DNA of 50,688 nucleotides, from NCBI GenBank assembly GCA_902496945.1, contig CABVDE010000011.1, forward strand, positions 1-50,688. The letters are read 5' to 3'. How positions within the stretch are numbered: position 1 is the first letter of the stretch; the number at the start of each line of letters is the position of its first letter. The notes under the pieces are model-generated. The model ran no database searches. It was not told the DNA's origin and saw nothing but the letters and a program-made list of their open reading frames with translations. The position numbers and the translations under genes are program-made. Shown one piece after another: positions 8,931-17,493 of this stretch. The stretch is from an uncultured Collinsella sp. (lineage in GTDB: Bacteria; Actinomycetota; Coriobacteriia; Coriobacteriales; Coriobacteriaceae).

Positions 8931-8963
8931 ACCACCACAAATGCCTGTCCCCTTTGTGGTGGT
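8931..8963. repeat. hairpin with CCTGTCCC core touching the lgt stop codon
   Basis: Arms ACCACCACAAA (8931-8941) and TTTGTGGTGGT (8953-8963) around TGCCTGTCCCC. The right arm shares its last base with the lgt stop codon (8963-8965). Confidence 0.85.
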
Positions 8964-9784
8964 TAGGCGTCGAGGTAGATGTGCTGGGGTTGGTTGCGTC
9001 GGCGGGCAAAGATGACGAGCGCCAGACCCGCGATTACGAGCGGCAGGCTCAGCAGCTGACCCATGGTGATGACGCCGCCCAGCAGATAGCCCAGCTGCGC
9101 ATCGGGCACGCGCACAAACTCGACGAGGAAACGGACGATGCCGTAGCCCACTACGAACACGCCCATAAACGTGCCCTGGGGCAGCAGCGGTTTTTTGCGG
9201 CTGAGCACCTGCAGAATGCAAAAGAGCACGATGCCCTCAAGAAATGCCTCGTAGAGCTGGGAGGGGTGACGCGGCATATCGCCCGCGGTGCCGCCGAAGA
9301 CCACGCCCCAAGGCAGATCGGTCGGCTTGCCCCAAAGCTCGCCGTTCACGAAGTTGGCGCAGCGACCCAGGCACAGCGCCAGCGGAGCACCGATAACGGC
9401 AAGGTCGGCGATGGTCCAGGCGTCGAGCTTGTACATGCGGCACACGATGATGCCGCCGATAATGCCGCCCACCAAGCCGCCATGGAAGCTCATGCCGCCC
9501 TCGTTGGTGGCAAAGATCTCGAGCGGATGCGCCCAGTAGTAACCATCACCGTAAAAGACAACATAGAACAGGCGTGCACCGATAATGAGGCCAAAGACCA
9601 CGCCGACCACGACACTCGTCAGGTCGTCAATCGTAATGTTAAAGCCCCAGCGACGCTGTGTGCGGTACATGACGACCGCCGTGAGCAGGGCGCCGACCAC
9701 ATAGGCCAGACCATACCAGTAAATCGTGATGGGCCCCGCCGAAAACGCGACGGGATCAAGCATATGGTAGAAGTCGTTGAGCAT
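8963..9784 (-). CDS. lgt: prolipoprotein diacylglyceryl transferase
   Basis: Transfers a diacylglyceryl group from phosphatidylglycerol to the lipobox cysteine of prolipoproteins at the membrane. It has the Lgt hallmarks in order: ITIYWYGLAYVVGALL, GARLFYVVFY, MSFHGGLVGGIIGG (catalytic-region His), GRCANFVNGELWG and RHPSQLYEA. About seven membrane segments; 273 residues, normal for the family. The frame is open to 9844, but the ATG at 9784 has AGGAGGG six bases upstream and starts at MLNDFYHMLDPVAF, as expected. The lipoprotein gene at 32350 is an obvious client. Confidence 0.95.
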   Translation of the reverse strand: MLNDFYHMLDPVAFSAGPITIYWYGLAYVVGALLTAVVMYRTQRRWGFNITIDDLTSVVVGVVFGLIIGARLFYVVFYGDGYYWAHPLEIFATNEGGMSFHGGLVGGIIGGIIVCRMYKLDAWTIADLAVIGAPLALCLGRCANFVNGELWGKPTDLPWGVVFGGTAGDMPRHPSQLYEAFLEGIVLFCILQVLSRKKPLLPQGTFMGVFVVGYGIVRFLVEFVRVPDAQLGYLLGGVITMGQLLSLPLVIAGLALVIFARRRNQPQHIYLDA

Positions 9785-9893
9785 GTCGACCCTCCTACTC
9801 CCTACATACAAATGCGGCCGCGGGCCTTGCGCTCGCAGCCGCATATCTGGGCGTAACGTCTATGCGGAGCATGCCGTCCGCAGCTTTCGCATC

Positions 9894-10172
9894 TTAGAAC
9901 GGCGCGTACTCGTCGTACAGGTCGTCGGTCTCGCCGGAGGCATTGACCTGCTCGACGCGGGTAACGCCGGGCACATGCTCCTTCAGGATGCGCTCAATGC
10001 CCATGGACAGGGTCAGCGAGCTCATGGGGCAGCCGGCGCAAGCGCCCTGCAGCTCCAGCTTGACGACGCCCTCGTCGTCAACGCCCACATACTCCATATC
10101 GCCGCCGTCGGCCTGCAGGTTGGGGCGAATCTCTTCAAGAACCTTCTTAAGCAGCTCTTCGTTAACAGCCAC
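9894..10172 (-). CDS. NifU-like iron-sulfur scaffold protein
   Basis: Single-domain NifU C-terminal (Nfu) protein of 92 residues with the CxxC motif CAGC at residues 45-48, within LQGACAGCPMSSLTL, and the N-terminal signature EEIRPNLQADGGD. Nfu proteins carry a [4Fe-4S] cluster, shared across a dimer by the CxxC cysteines, and deliver it to target enzymes. Start is GTG with AGGAG five bases upstream. The window encodes at least two proteins likely to need Fe-S clusters (the dehydratase system and the radical SAM protein). Confidence 0.93.
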   Translation of the reverse strand: MAVNEELLKKVLEEIRPNLQADGGDMEYVGVDDEGVVKLELQGACAGCPMSSLTLSMGIERILKEHVPGVTRVEQVNASGETDDLYDEYAPF

Positions 10173-10344
10173 AGGGGCTCCTTTCTCACAATAACGCGGG
10201 CGTGCCCGCGGACAGAAGCTATGTTACTACAGCCATGTACCCGCTCACGAGCCGTCCATGCGCGCAGACGCGACTTTCACGAGTAGTCAATTTGGGACGG
10301 GGCTCTTTTAGCTGCTTTTTGTTGCCAGCCGGCGTTGCCACGCG

Positions 10345-10869
10345 CTACTGCTGAGCCTGCCCCTCGGTGCCGATATGGACATCGACGATAACCTGACGGT
10401 AGCTGATGCCACAGGAGTCGAGGATGCGGCGGCTGATGCGGCCGTCGTCGGTATCGGCGTATTTGTTGTCCAGGTAGACAACCTCGCCCACGCCCACCTG
10501 CGCCAAAATCTTGGCGCAGTCGTGGCACGGGAACAGCGTGACGTAGACCGTGGAACCCTCGAGGTCCTTGAGCGAGCCACGGTAGTTGAGCACAGCGTTT
10601 GCCTCGGCATGGACCACGTAGTTGTGCTTGTCCTGCAGCGGGTCGTCACTCGTACCCCACGGGAAAAAGTCGTCGTTGAGCGCCGAGGGTGTACCGTTGT
10701 AGCCCACCGAAAGGATGCGGTGGTTGGTGCTGGCGATGCACGCACCCACCTGCGTGTTGGGGTCCTTGCTGCGCCGCTGCGCGGCAATAGCCACGCTCAT
10801 AAAGAACTCGTCCCAGCTAATGACGTCCAGGCGCTTGCCTGACGAAGTTTGATGACGATCGTCCGACAT
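10345..10869 (-). CDS. dCMP deaminase family protein (ComEB-like)
   Basis: Zinc-dependent deaminase of 174 residues converting dCMP to dUMP, supplying dTMP synthesis. Zinc and catalytic residues are visible: H87-A-E89 (VVHAEANAVLN) and P-C115-H-D-C118. The N-terminal block WDEFFMSVAIAAQRRSKDP and GYNGTP (substrate-binding loop) match deoxycytidylate deaminases rather than tRNA or cytidine deaminases. The frame is open to 10905, but the ATG at 10869 with GGAGGT seven bases upstream is the likely start. Confidence 0.92.
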   Translation of the reverse strand: MSDDRHQTSSGKRLDVISWDEFFMSVAIAAQRRSKDPNTQVGACIASTNHRILSVGYNGTPSALNDDFFPWGTSDDPLQDKHNYVVHAEANAVLNYRGSLKDLEGSTVYVTLFPCHDCAKILAQVGVGEVVYLDNKYADTDDGRISRRILDSCGISYRQVIVDVHIGTEGQAQQ

Positions 10870-10953
10870 GGCAGACACCTCCGTAATCGCAATAGTTTGA
10901 CCCATTGTAGCAGGTGAAAGGTGGGGGCGTTTGTACCACCGGCGCCCTCGCTT

Positions 10954-11805
10954 TTACACGCGGCGGGGCTTTTGGTTGATGCGGTAGAGCTCGGCGAGAC
11001 CCCGCAGCGTCAGCGTGTCGTCTACCGTCAGGTTATGGCCGACCAGTGCCGCGAGCGCCTCGGCATCGTCGCCGGTAATGACGATGGGCACATCGCCCTC
11101 CCCCGCGGCCTTGGTCGCACGCATCTCGGCGAGCACCATGTCGAGCATGCCGTCGATGCGGGCCACCTCGCCCAAAACCACGCCCGAGCGCATCGCCTCG
11201 CGCGTGTTACGGCCGATGACGTGTGTAGGCGCCGAGGGCTCGACCTGCGGCAGACGCGCCGCAGCGGCCGAGAGCGAGCGGGCGCCGAGCACCAGACCCG
11301 GCGCGATGACGCCGCCGACAAAGGTACCGCGCGCATCGATGACCTCGATATTGGTCGTAGTGCCCAGGTCGATCACAATGCACGGAGAGCCGTAGACGGC
11401 ACGGGCCGCCACGGCGTCGGCGATGCGGTCGGGGCCGATCTCGGCCGGGTCGTCGTAGTGGACGGGCATGCCGGTCTTGAGGCCCGGCCCCACGGTGAGC
11501 ACGCGCCCCTTGCAGGTGCGGGAAAGCGCCGCCTTCCACGGGCGCTCGAGCACCGGGACCACGCAGCTCAGCACGGCAGCCGCGGGCACAAGCGCACCCG
11601 GCATGCCCGCATCGGCTGCCAGTGCGGCCATGACCTGCACGAGACGCATGCGCGCCTCGTCTGCCGTGATGCTCGACGGTGTGGTGATCTCGCACGTCGC
11701 AAGCGGACATTCCTGCGCCGCGGCCGAGTCCTCTGCAAACAGGCCAAAGCAAATGAACGTATTGCCCACGTCGACCGTCAATATATATGCGCACCCATTA
11801 AGCAT
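10954..11805 (-). CDS. coaX: type III pantothenate kinase
   Basis: First enzyme of CoA synthesis, phosphorylating pantothenate with ATP. The protein has 283 residues. The phosphate-binding motif TVDVGNT (residues 11-16), GPDRIADAVAA and IDLGTTTNIEV, then GGVIAPGL follow the CoaX order. Type III kinases are insensitive to CoA feedback. Start ATG has AAGGAG eight bases upstream. The 25-bp perfect inverted repeat at 11842-11921 lies in its 5' region. CoA supply fits the CoA-dependent fermentation genes further right. Confidence 0.93.
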   Translation of the reverse strand: MLNGCAYILTVDVGNTFICFGLFAEDSAAAQECPLATCEITTPSSITADEARMRLVQVMAALAADAGMPGALVPAAAVLSCVVPVLERPWKAALSRTCKGRVLTVGPGLKTGMPVHYDDPAEIGPDRIADAVAARAVYGSPCIVIDLGTTTNIEVIDARGTFVGGVIAPGLVLGARSLSAAAARLPQVEPSAPTHVIGRNTREAMRSGVVLGEVARIDGMLDMVLAEMRATKAAGEGDVPIVITGDDAEALAALVGHNLTVDDTLTLRGLAELYRINQKPRRV

Positions 11806-11841
11806 CGTCAGCGCTCCTTTCGTCTGCCCAGCAGTATATCC

Positions 11842-11921
11842 CGATGATTATTCTGGGACGGGGATTCAAAAATTATTAGGTACACAATGGTTTTTAAATC
11901 CCCGTCCCAGAATAATCATCG
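11842..11921. repeat. 25-bp perfect inverted repeat with 30-bp spacer
   Basis: Left arm 11842-11866 (CGATGATTATTCTGGGACGG then GGATT) is perfectly complementary to right arm 11897-11921. The spacer is AT-rich. The GGGACGGGG stretch in the arms is related to the GGGACAG core of the other palindromes, and a lone half-like GGGACGGGG occurs at 10295-10303. It lies between the divergent coaX and OPT transporter genes. Confidence 0.9.
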
Positions 11922-12079
11922 CTTGGGGTAGCTAAAAAAGCTCCAAATGAGCTGCTGTGCGGCTATACTGGTGCGCGGTCGCATGTGAGCTCACGCGGCG
12001 GCCCTTGGTAACCCGACTTCCCGCGCCGTATCCGTTGCGGCGCTCCCGGGGGAAGCGGATATACGCAAAGGAGTTCTAT

Positions 12080-13783
12080 ATGAGCAATCCCTCGAACCGC
12101 GCCTCGATGCGCGGGCAACTCACGCTGCGCGGCGTCATCATCGGCGTCCTTGGCTGCGTGATTATCACGGCAAGCTCGGCCTACACCGCCCTCAAGATGG
12201 GCGCGCTCCCCTGGCCGATCGTCTTCGCTGCCGTCATCTCGCTATTCTTCCTTAAGCTCATGGGCAACGCCAGCCTCAACGAGGCCAACGTCACCCACAC
12301 CATCATGTCCGCGGGCGCCATGGTCGCCGGCGGTCTGGCGTTTACCATCCCGGGCGCCTGGATGCTGGGCCATGCCGACCAGATCAGCTGGCTCGACATG
12401 TTTATCGTGGCACTCGCCGGCACCATCCTGGGCCTGCTGGCCACAGCGCTTATCCACCGTCACTTTATCGTGGACGCCGCGCTTGAGTTCCCCACCGGCA
12501 ACGCCGCAGCTCAGACCTTGCGCGCGACCGAGGCTGGCGGCAAGACCGGCAAGCAGCTCTTTGGTTCCATGGCCCTTGCCGGCATCTATAGCGTGCTGCG
12601 CGACGCCCTGGGCATTGTGCCCAGCATGCTGTGCACGCTCAACATCCCCGGCGTGACCTTTGGCATCTACAACTCGCCTATGCTGCTCTCCGTCGGCTTC
12701 CTCGTGGGCTTCGCTCCGGTCGCTTTCTGGTTTGCCGGTGCGCTGCTGGGTAACTTTGGCATCATCGTCGGCGGCACCGCTGCCAGCCTGTTCGACGTTA
12801 TGACTGCACAGGGCATTGTCAAGTCCTTAGGAATGGGCCTCATGATGGGCTTTGGCGTCGCCGTCGTCCTTAAGGACATCCTGCCGCAGGTCGCCGGCAT
12901 CGTCCGTGGCCTCGCCGCCGACAGCTCCACCGATACCGACGAGCAGTCGCTCATCTCGGGCTCCCTTAAGCTCGACGCCGGCATCATCGGCCTGGGCGCT
13001 GCCGCCATCGCCGTGATCGTCGCCATCGTGCTCGATCTTGGCCCCGTTCCGGCCGTCATCGTCACGCTGTTCACCTTTGTCACCACCATCATGAGCGCTC
13101 AGAGCTGCGGCCAGACGGGCATCGACCCCATGGAGATCTTCGGCCTCATCGTCATGCTCATCGTGGCAGCCTTCGCGCAGCTCGCACAGGTCAAGCTGTT
13201 TTTTATCGCCGGTATCGTGGCCGTGGCGTGCGGCCTTGCGGGCGACGTCATGAACGACTTTAAGGCCGGCGCCGTGCTGGGCACCAACCCGCGTGCGCAG
13301 TGGATCGGCCAGGCCATCGGCGGCATCGTGGGCGCCCTGGTCGCCGCCGCCGTCATGGTCGCGCTCGTCACCGCCTATGGCCCGGACGCCTTCGGCCCCG
13401 ACAAGAGCTTTGTTGCCGCGCAGGCAAGCGTGGTCGCCACCATGGTCTCGGGCATCCCGAGCGTGCCGTGGTTCGTTGGCGGCTTTATCGCCGGCATCGT
13501 CATGTACTGGCTCGGCATTCCGGCCATGATGATCGGCCTGGGCGTGTACCTGCCGTTCTACATGTCACTCACGGCATTCCTGGGCTCCTGCGTCAAGCTC
13601 GCCTACGACAAGTGGGCCGCACACCGCGACGCCGAGGCCGGTCTTTCGGACGAGGAAAAGGCCGCCAAGGACGCCGCCCTCCAGGAGCAGGGTCTGGTTG
13701 TCGCCAGCGGCCTGCTCGGTGGCGAGTCCATCGTCGGCGTTATCCTGGCGTTTGTCTCCGTGGGCTTAAGCCTGCTGGGCTAG
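12080..13783 (+). CDS. OPT family oligopeptide transporter
   Basis: Polytopic membrane protein of 567 residues with about 14 hydrophobic segments, matching the prokaryotic OPT family (N-terminal LTLRGVIIGVLGCVIITASS, FPTGNAAAQTLRATEAGGK loop near residue 140, and GIPAMMIGLGVYLP near the C-terminus). OPT proteins take up peptides, sometimes metal chelates, by proton symport; the substrate cannot be told from sequence. The frame opens at 11957, but the ATG at 12080 with AAAGGAG upstream is the start. The last 60 residues include a cytoplasmic charged loop (AEAGLSDEEKAAKDA). A terminator follows. Confidence 0.92.
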   Translation: MSNPSNRASMRGQLTLRGVIIGVLGCVIITASSAYTALKMGALPWPIVFAAVISLFFLKLMGNASLNEANVTHTIMSAGAMVAGGLAFTIPGAWMLGHADQISWLDMFIVALAGTILGLLATALIHRHFIVDAALEFPTGNAAAQTLRATEAGGKTGKQLFGSMALAGIYSVLRDALGIVPSMLCTLNIPGVTFGIYNSPMLLSVGFLVGFAPVAFWFAGALLGNFGIIVGGTAASLFDVMTAQGIVKSLGMGLMMGFGVAVVLKDILPQVAGIVRGLAADSSTDTDEQSLISGSLKLDAGIIGLGAAAIAVIVAIVLDLGPVPAVIVTLFTFVTTIMSAQSCGQTGIDPMEIFGLIVMLIVAAFAQLAQVKLFFIAGIVAVACGLAGDVMNDFKAGAVLGTNPRAQWIGQAIGGIVGALVAAAVMVALVTAYGPDAFGPDKSFVAAQASVVATMVSGIPSVPWFVGGFIAGIVMYWLGIPAMMIGLGVYLPFYMSLTAFLGSCVKLAYDKWAAHRDAEAGLSDEEKAAKDAALQEQGLVVASGLLGGESIVGVILAFVSVGLSLLG

Positions 13784-13809
13784 GCCGAACAACAACGCAC
13801 CAACGCAGA

Positions 13810-13846
13810 GCGCGGGGTCGGAATCGAACCGGCCCCGCGCTTTTTT
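13810..13846 (+). terminator. intrinsic terminator of the OPT transporter gene
   Basis: GCGCGGGG / CCCCGCGC stem followed by TTTTTT on the plus strand, 26 bp after the stop. Confidence 0.92.
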
Positions 13847-13991
13847 GATCTGCGAGCTATCTAAGCAGCCGAGCATTTGAGCACCTTGCCAATCGCCCCT
13901 TCCACTACAGCCTTGGTTGCCGCTGTGTCATCAGGGTATAGAGTGGGGGTAGCAAAAACGACTCGCGACTCCGCAAAGAAACGGGACAGCT

Positions 13992-15131
13992 ATGGAACTC
14001 GATAAACAACAGATCAAGCGACTGCGCGAGCGCCATCACCGGCGCCACGGGATTCGCCCCGCCCATAGCGAGGCCATGGAGAACGCCAGCCGTTTCCTTA
14101 AGCAGGCATTCAACATTCGCGAGGGTCGCGCTCCCTATCACGTAATCCGCAAGCGTTTTGTAAACGGAGCGCGCCTGACCGGCTCGCACTTATGCATCCT
14201 TATCATCGCCATGCTTATCGCGAGTATCGGACTCGATATCGACTCTGACATCGCCATTGTGGGCGCCATGCTCATCTGCCCGCTTATGGGATCGGTCCTT
14301 GCCATAGCGTACGGCGTCGCCACGCTCGACCGCGAGATCACGGTCGAAGCCATCGCGGGCCTTGCCCTGCAAATGGCCTTTTGCCTGGTCACGTCCACGT
14401 TGTACTTTAAACTCTCGCCCCTTGGCACCACCACGGCCGCCATCATCGACAACTCGACGCCCACCGTCTGGGACCTTGCCGTCGCGCTCGCGGGCGGCTT
14501 TGCGGGTGGCCTGGGCAACTCGCGCGACCAGGAACCCGCCACGCTCATCGCCGGCGTGGCCGTGGCGACCGCACTCATGCCGCCCCTGTGCGCAGCGGGC
14601 TACGGTGTCGCCATCGCAAGCGGGTCGCTGTTCCTGTCGGCACTCTACGAATTTGGCATCAACGTGGTCTTTATCGCGCTCGCGGCCGAAGCCGTGCTGC
14701 TTCTTTTGCGCGTGCCGCTCAAGCGCGACCTCAACGGAGACGGCATTGTGACCGCTGAAGAAAACGCCGAGATCGACGAGCTGTCGCGCAAGGTGCGCCG
14801 CCGCATTATTGTGGGCACGGTGATCTTTGCCTTCCCCTGCGTCATCATGACGGCGGGTTCCATTGGCTCGGCGCAGGCCGGCGTGCAGGACGGCTACGGC
14901 GTCGCCGAAACCACGCGCGAGCTTGCCGCGGTGTTGCCGGGCTTTAAGGATTACACCGTCGCCGTCGAGACCTCGGCCACCGAAGGCGATGAGGAGGGCA
15001 TTGTCGAGCGCGAAATCGTCGCCCACGTAACGACGAGCGAGGCGCTTGGGGCACACGACCGTCACATCGCCCGCAAGCTCATCGACCTCAACGTACCCGA
15101 ACTCGATCGCGTTGAGTTTGATGTGAAGTGA
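13992..15131 (+). CDS. DUF389 (TIGR00341-type) membrane protein with an EF-hand-like loop
   Basis: Protein of 379 residues. After a basic N-terminus come paired membrane segments with the DUF389 signatures SIGLDIDSDIAIVGAMLICP and GNSRDQEPATLIAGVAVATA. Function of the family is unknown. Between two membrane segments a hydrophilic loop contains DLNGDGIVTAEE (residues 246-257), which fits a calcium-binding EF-hand loop with acidic or amide residues at positions 1, 3, 5 and Glu at 12. A soluble C-terminal domain of about 90 residues follows. Start ATG, weak Shine-Dalgarno (ACGGGA). Monocistronic. Confidence 0.88.
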   Translation: MELDKQQIKRLRERHHRRHGIRPAHSEAMENASRFLKQAFNIREGRAPYHVIRKRFVNGARLTGSHLCILIIAMLIASIGLDIDSDIAIVGAMLICPLMGSVLAIAYGVATLDREITVEAIAGLALQMAFCLVTSTLYFKLSPLGTTTAAIIDNSTPTVWDLAVALAGGFAGGLGNSRDQEPATLIAGVAVATALMPPLCAAGYGVAIASGSLFLSALYEFGINVVFIALAAEAVLLLLRVPLKRDLNGDGIVTAEENAEIDELSRKVRRRIIVGTVIFAFPCVIMTAGSIGSAQAGVQDGYGVAETTRELAAVLPGFKDYTVAVETSATEGDEEGIVEREIVAHVTTSEALGAHDRHIARKLIDLNVPELDRVEFDVK

Positions 15132-15199
15132 TGTGGGACGTGAGATGGATGCGCGCACAGGCGCGAGTCGCAACGAGGCGCAGGCGCGACGCGGGGCGT

Positions 15200-15234
15200 A
15201 AAAAAGCGGGACGCGGTCCATGTCCGCGCCCCGC
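15200..15234 (-). terminator. intrinsic terminator of the small membrane protein gene
   Basis: Arms GCGGGACGCGG and CCGCGCCCCGC; on the minus strand followed by TTTTTTACG. It lies 21 bp beyond the stop of the gene at 15256 and may also stop read-through from the DUF389 gene. Confidence 0.85.
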
Positions 15235-15255
15235 TCGCTAATTTATTGCCATGAA

Positions 15256-15705
15256 TCAACTGTCCGCATCGACATCACCAGACTCCACCGCAAACGCAGG
15301 TTTGGTGCTCACCAGATAAAAACGGATCACCCTGGTATCTCTAAATAGGTAGAGCAAGCCCTGATCGCGTCGGCGCGAAATATACGCCACGTGGACCGTA
15401 CCGAATTCTTCGCCGTTTTCCTTCTTTAATATCAGGATGTTGGGATCATCCGTACGCTTAAACTGCCCGTCAACGCTGCTTCCGTCTTTGTTGACCAGTT
15501 GCCATCGACAGCCATCCTCCTCATGAAAGGCAAGGATTTCCAGACTCGTTTTGTCATTCCGATAGAAACCATCAATGGCAAACCCTTCGGAAGCGCATTC
15601 CTGCATATAGGATGTTTCTCGACTTATAGCAAGCAGCCCTATAGCGCCCAAGAGCACAGCTAGGCAAACCACTGCAAGGGTCATCGAAATAGCACGGCGA
15701 CCCAT
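15256..15705 (-). CDS. hypothetical protein with one N-terminal membrane helix
   Basis: Not recognised. 149 residues: a basic start (MGRRAIS), one hydrophobic helix (residues 8-27, LAVVCLAVLLGAIGLLAI) that is either an anchor or an uncleaved signal, and an extracytoplasmic domain of about 120 residues rich in beta-strand-like segments (LEILAFHEEDGCRWQLVNK, FGTVHVAYISRR). Two cysteines (CASEG, DGCRW) could pair outside the cell. No clear Shine-Dalgarno precedes the ATG, but an in-frame stop lies eight codons upstream, so there is little choice of start. It has its own terminator. It adjoins the arylsulfotransferase remnant. Confidence 0.6.
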   Translation of the reverse strand: MGRRAISMTLAVVCLAVLLGAIGLLAISRETSYMQECASEGFAIDGFYRNDKTSLEILAFHEEDGCRWQLVNKDGSSVDGQFKRTDDPNILILKKENGEEFGTVHVAYISRRRDQGLLYLFRDTRVIRFYLVSTKPAFAVESGDVDADS

Positions 15706-15790
15706 GTTAGCCCAACCGATAGTCGTTTAACGGAGCGCGAAACATACTTGGCACCTCCGATATCAGAGCAAGCGTCACCCGCAGCCCAGC

Positions 15791-15829
15791 GGCAGTCATA
15801 TGTTTGCAACATCAAACCATATGACTGCC
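15791..15829. repeat. palindromic hairpin in intergenic space
   Basis: Arms GGCAGTCATATG (15791-15802) and CATATGACTGCC (15818-15829), extended inward by TTTG/CAAA with one bulged base. No U-tract. It lies between a remnant gene and the small membrane protein gene. Confidence 0.8.
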
Positions 15830-15894
15830 ACTCGCGGGGAGAGCATCGGCGAACGGCGCGTTTCCGCACTCCATCGGTCAAAAGTAGGCGCGCG

Positions 15895-16183
15895 CTACAA
15901 TTCGTACTTGTACACGCGATAGATGAACTTCTCGGCTTCCATCTCGTAGGTGGCGATGGGCAGTCCATAGCGATCGTACTCGGTAAAGGCCTTGGCCTGA
16001 CCCGATGCCACGAGCATGCTATTCGAATCGCCGACACGCTGTGCGCTGCTCACGTAACCCGAGAACGGCACTGCAATCTGCTCCTCCAGCTCATAGGTGC
16101 GCGCCGTCTCGTCCACCGTAAAGATGCGCCCAAACGAATGCGTGCCGTGGTCGTAGTCGGTAACATCGAACGCCTTCGCTTCT
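15895..16183 (-). pseudogene. arylsulfotransferase (ASST) C-terminal remnant
   Basis: An open frame from a stop at about 16184 down to 15895 encodes EAKAFDVTDYDHGTHSFGRI, then a strand-rich stretch with VPFSGYVSSAQ and SNSMLVASGQAKAFTEYDRY, ending IYRVYKYEL. As I recall the family, this matches the C-terminal propeller blade and tail of bacterial aryl-sulfate sulfotransferases, which are multicopy in Collinsella. No plausible start or signal peptide exists and the several hundred residues upstream are missing; a frameshifted scrap (VAFKDGNDMG) may extend it to about 16235. Likely a decayed gene end. A short real gene from the GTG at 16116 is possible but unlikely. Confidence 0.55.
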
Positions 16184-16328
16184 CAAACCCATATCGTTAC
16201 CGTCTTTGAATGCCACCGTCGTTTCCCTCATATATCATGGCGTTTGCCCAGCCCTGTCCAATATTGGTCCGCAGCTTAACAAACACCCCTTAGCGGTAGC
16301 TTAAGCTTGCAACGGCGCAGAAACACGG

Positions 16329-16356
16329 CTTTGGGGGCGCGGTCCGCCCCCCAAAG
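16329..16356. repeat. GC-rich hairpin downstream of the hydroxyacyl-CoA dehydrogenase gene
   Basis: CTTTGGGGGCG / CGCCCCCCAAAG (one unpaired base) ending 6 bp beyond the stop codon of the minus-strand gene at 16363. There is no U-run after it, so it is a weak terminator at best. Confidence 0.6.
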
Positions 16357-16362
16357 AATCGT

Positions 16363-17322
16363 TTAGTACTTGAAGAAGCCCTCGCCCGAGCTTTCGCCCA
16401 GCTTGCCCTCGTCGAGCATCTTCTTGAGGACAGATGCCATGGCTTTGAAGTTGTAGGGCATCATCATCTTTTTGAGCAGCGGGCTCACCAAGCCCGGCAC
16501 CTTTTGATACTGCATGACGATGTTGTAGGCCGTCTGGATTCCCACCGTGTCGAACACACGGAACGGGCCCTTGGGAGCGCCGGTGCCGCGCGTCCACGCA
16601 AGGTCGATGCTCTTGGGGTCGCTCACGCCCGAGACATACAGGTCAAGGCCCGAGAGCAGCCACGGCACCAACATGGAATTGAGCAGGTAGCCGTTCTTTT
16701 CCTTGTTGACGGGAAGCGCCAGCATGCGGATGTCGCTGGCAAAGTCGACGAGTTCATCGAAGTAGCGCTTGTCGGTCTGGTCCTGGGCCATGACCTCGGT
16801 CATGTTGTTCTTCCAGATGGAGTTGGCAAAGTGCAGCGACAGGTACTTCTTGGGGCGGCCGGTGTACTTGGCAAAGGTGCTCGGCAGCAGCGTGGAGGAG
16901 TTGGTCACGACAACGGTCTTTTGCGGCAGGACCGGAGCAAGCTTCTTGTAGAAGTCGATCTTTGCCTGGGTGTCCTCGGCCATGGACTCGATGACCAGGT
17001 CAGCGTCGGCCACGGCCTTGGCAAGGTCGAGCTCCAGCTTGAGCGTGGAGTAGGCACGCTCGACGGCGGCAAGCGCCGCCTCCTTGTCGAAGGGCTGGTC
17101 GCTATCGGCGATACCGGCGCACCACTCGCCCGTGCCGTCCGCCATGCCCTCGATGGCAGCGATGTACTCCTCGCGCACATGATCAATCTTGGGCTGGGTG
17201 CGGCCGATGCTGCCCTCACTGCGCAACCAAATCGTTACATCGAAGCCGCAGTAGGCGGCTTGGAAGGCAATCTGGCTCCCCAGCACGCCGCCGCCGGCAA
17301 CGCAAACAGTCTTGTAGCTCAT
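16363..17322 (-). CDS. 3-hydroxyacyl-CoA dehydrogenase (3-hydroxybutyryl-CoA type)
   Basis: NAD(P)-dependent oxidation of 3-hydroxyacyl-CoA, or the reverse reaction in butyrate-type fermentation. 319 residues, two-domain architecture. The N-terminal Rossmann motif is GGGVLG (residues 10-15, with Gly for the usual Ala at the second position). The catalytic region is present: VVVTNSSTLL (Ser), SLHFANSIW (His), then the substrate domain with GYLLNSMLVPWL. The closing EGKLGESSGEGFFKY matches the family's G..G.K.G.G.Y end. An insertion near residues 45-85 is longer than in typical crotonase partners. No thiolase or crotonase gene is next to it. Start ATG with GAGAGGA upstream. Confidence 0.88.
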   Translation of the reverse strand: MSYKTVCVAGGGVLGSQIAFQAAYCGFDVTIWLRSEGSIGRTQPKIDHVREEYIAAIEGMADGTGEWCAGIADSDQPFDKEAALAAVERAYSTLKLELDLAKAVADADLVIESMAEDTQAKIDFYKKLAPVLPQKTVVVTNSSTLLPSTFAKYTGRPKKYLSLHFANSIWKNNMTEVMAQDQTDKRYFDELVDFASDIRMLALPVNKEKNGYLLNSMLVPWLLSGLDLYVSGVSDPKSIDLAWTRGTGAPKGPFRVFDTVGIQTAYNIVMQYQKVPGLVSPLLKKMMMPYNFKAMASVLKKMLDEGKLGESSGEGFFKY

Positions 17323-17493
17323 AGGAACGGTCCTCTCTTACGTAATTCCATAGATGTGTATTTATTTAACCGTAAGGATGACGCGCGCTGGGGGTGGGTT
17401 CTATAAACGTACGGTATTTTACCGCGAACGGCTACACATGTTCATTATTTCAAGGCTCCGAGGGCGATTTTTTGTGCCACCGAGACGTCGTTC
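17323..17493. other. intergenic DNA, left part of a 417-bp gap
   Basis: No gene is supported in 17323-17739. This part should contain the promoter of the minus-strand dehydrogenase gene, but no convincing -10/-35 pair was recognised. The rest of the gap holds the cruciform-like repeat at 17494-17620 and the terminator of the dehydratase gene. Confidence 0.6.

Noticed and set aside
13810..13846. GGTTCGATTCC-like T-arm of a tRNA on the minus strand.
   Set aside because: It is the loop of a perfect terminator stem; no acceptor, D or anticodon arms exist around it.
15681..16037. Open frame of 118 codons overlapping the ASST remnant and the small membrane protein.
   Set aside because: Composition is a shadow of the remnant's frame; no ribosome-binding site, no domain.
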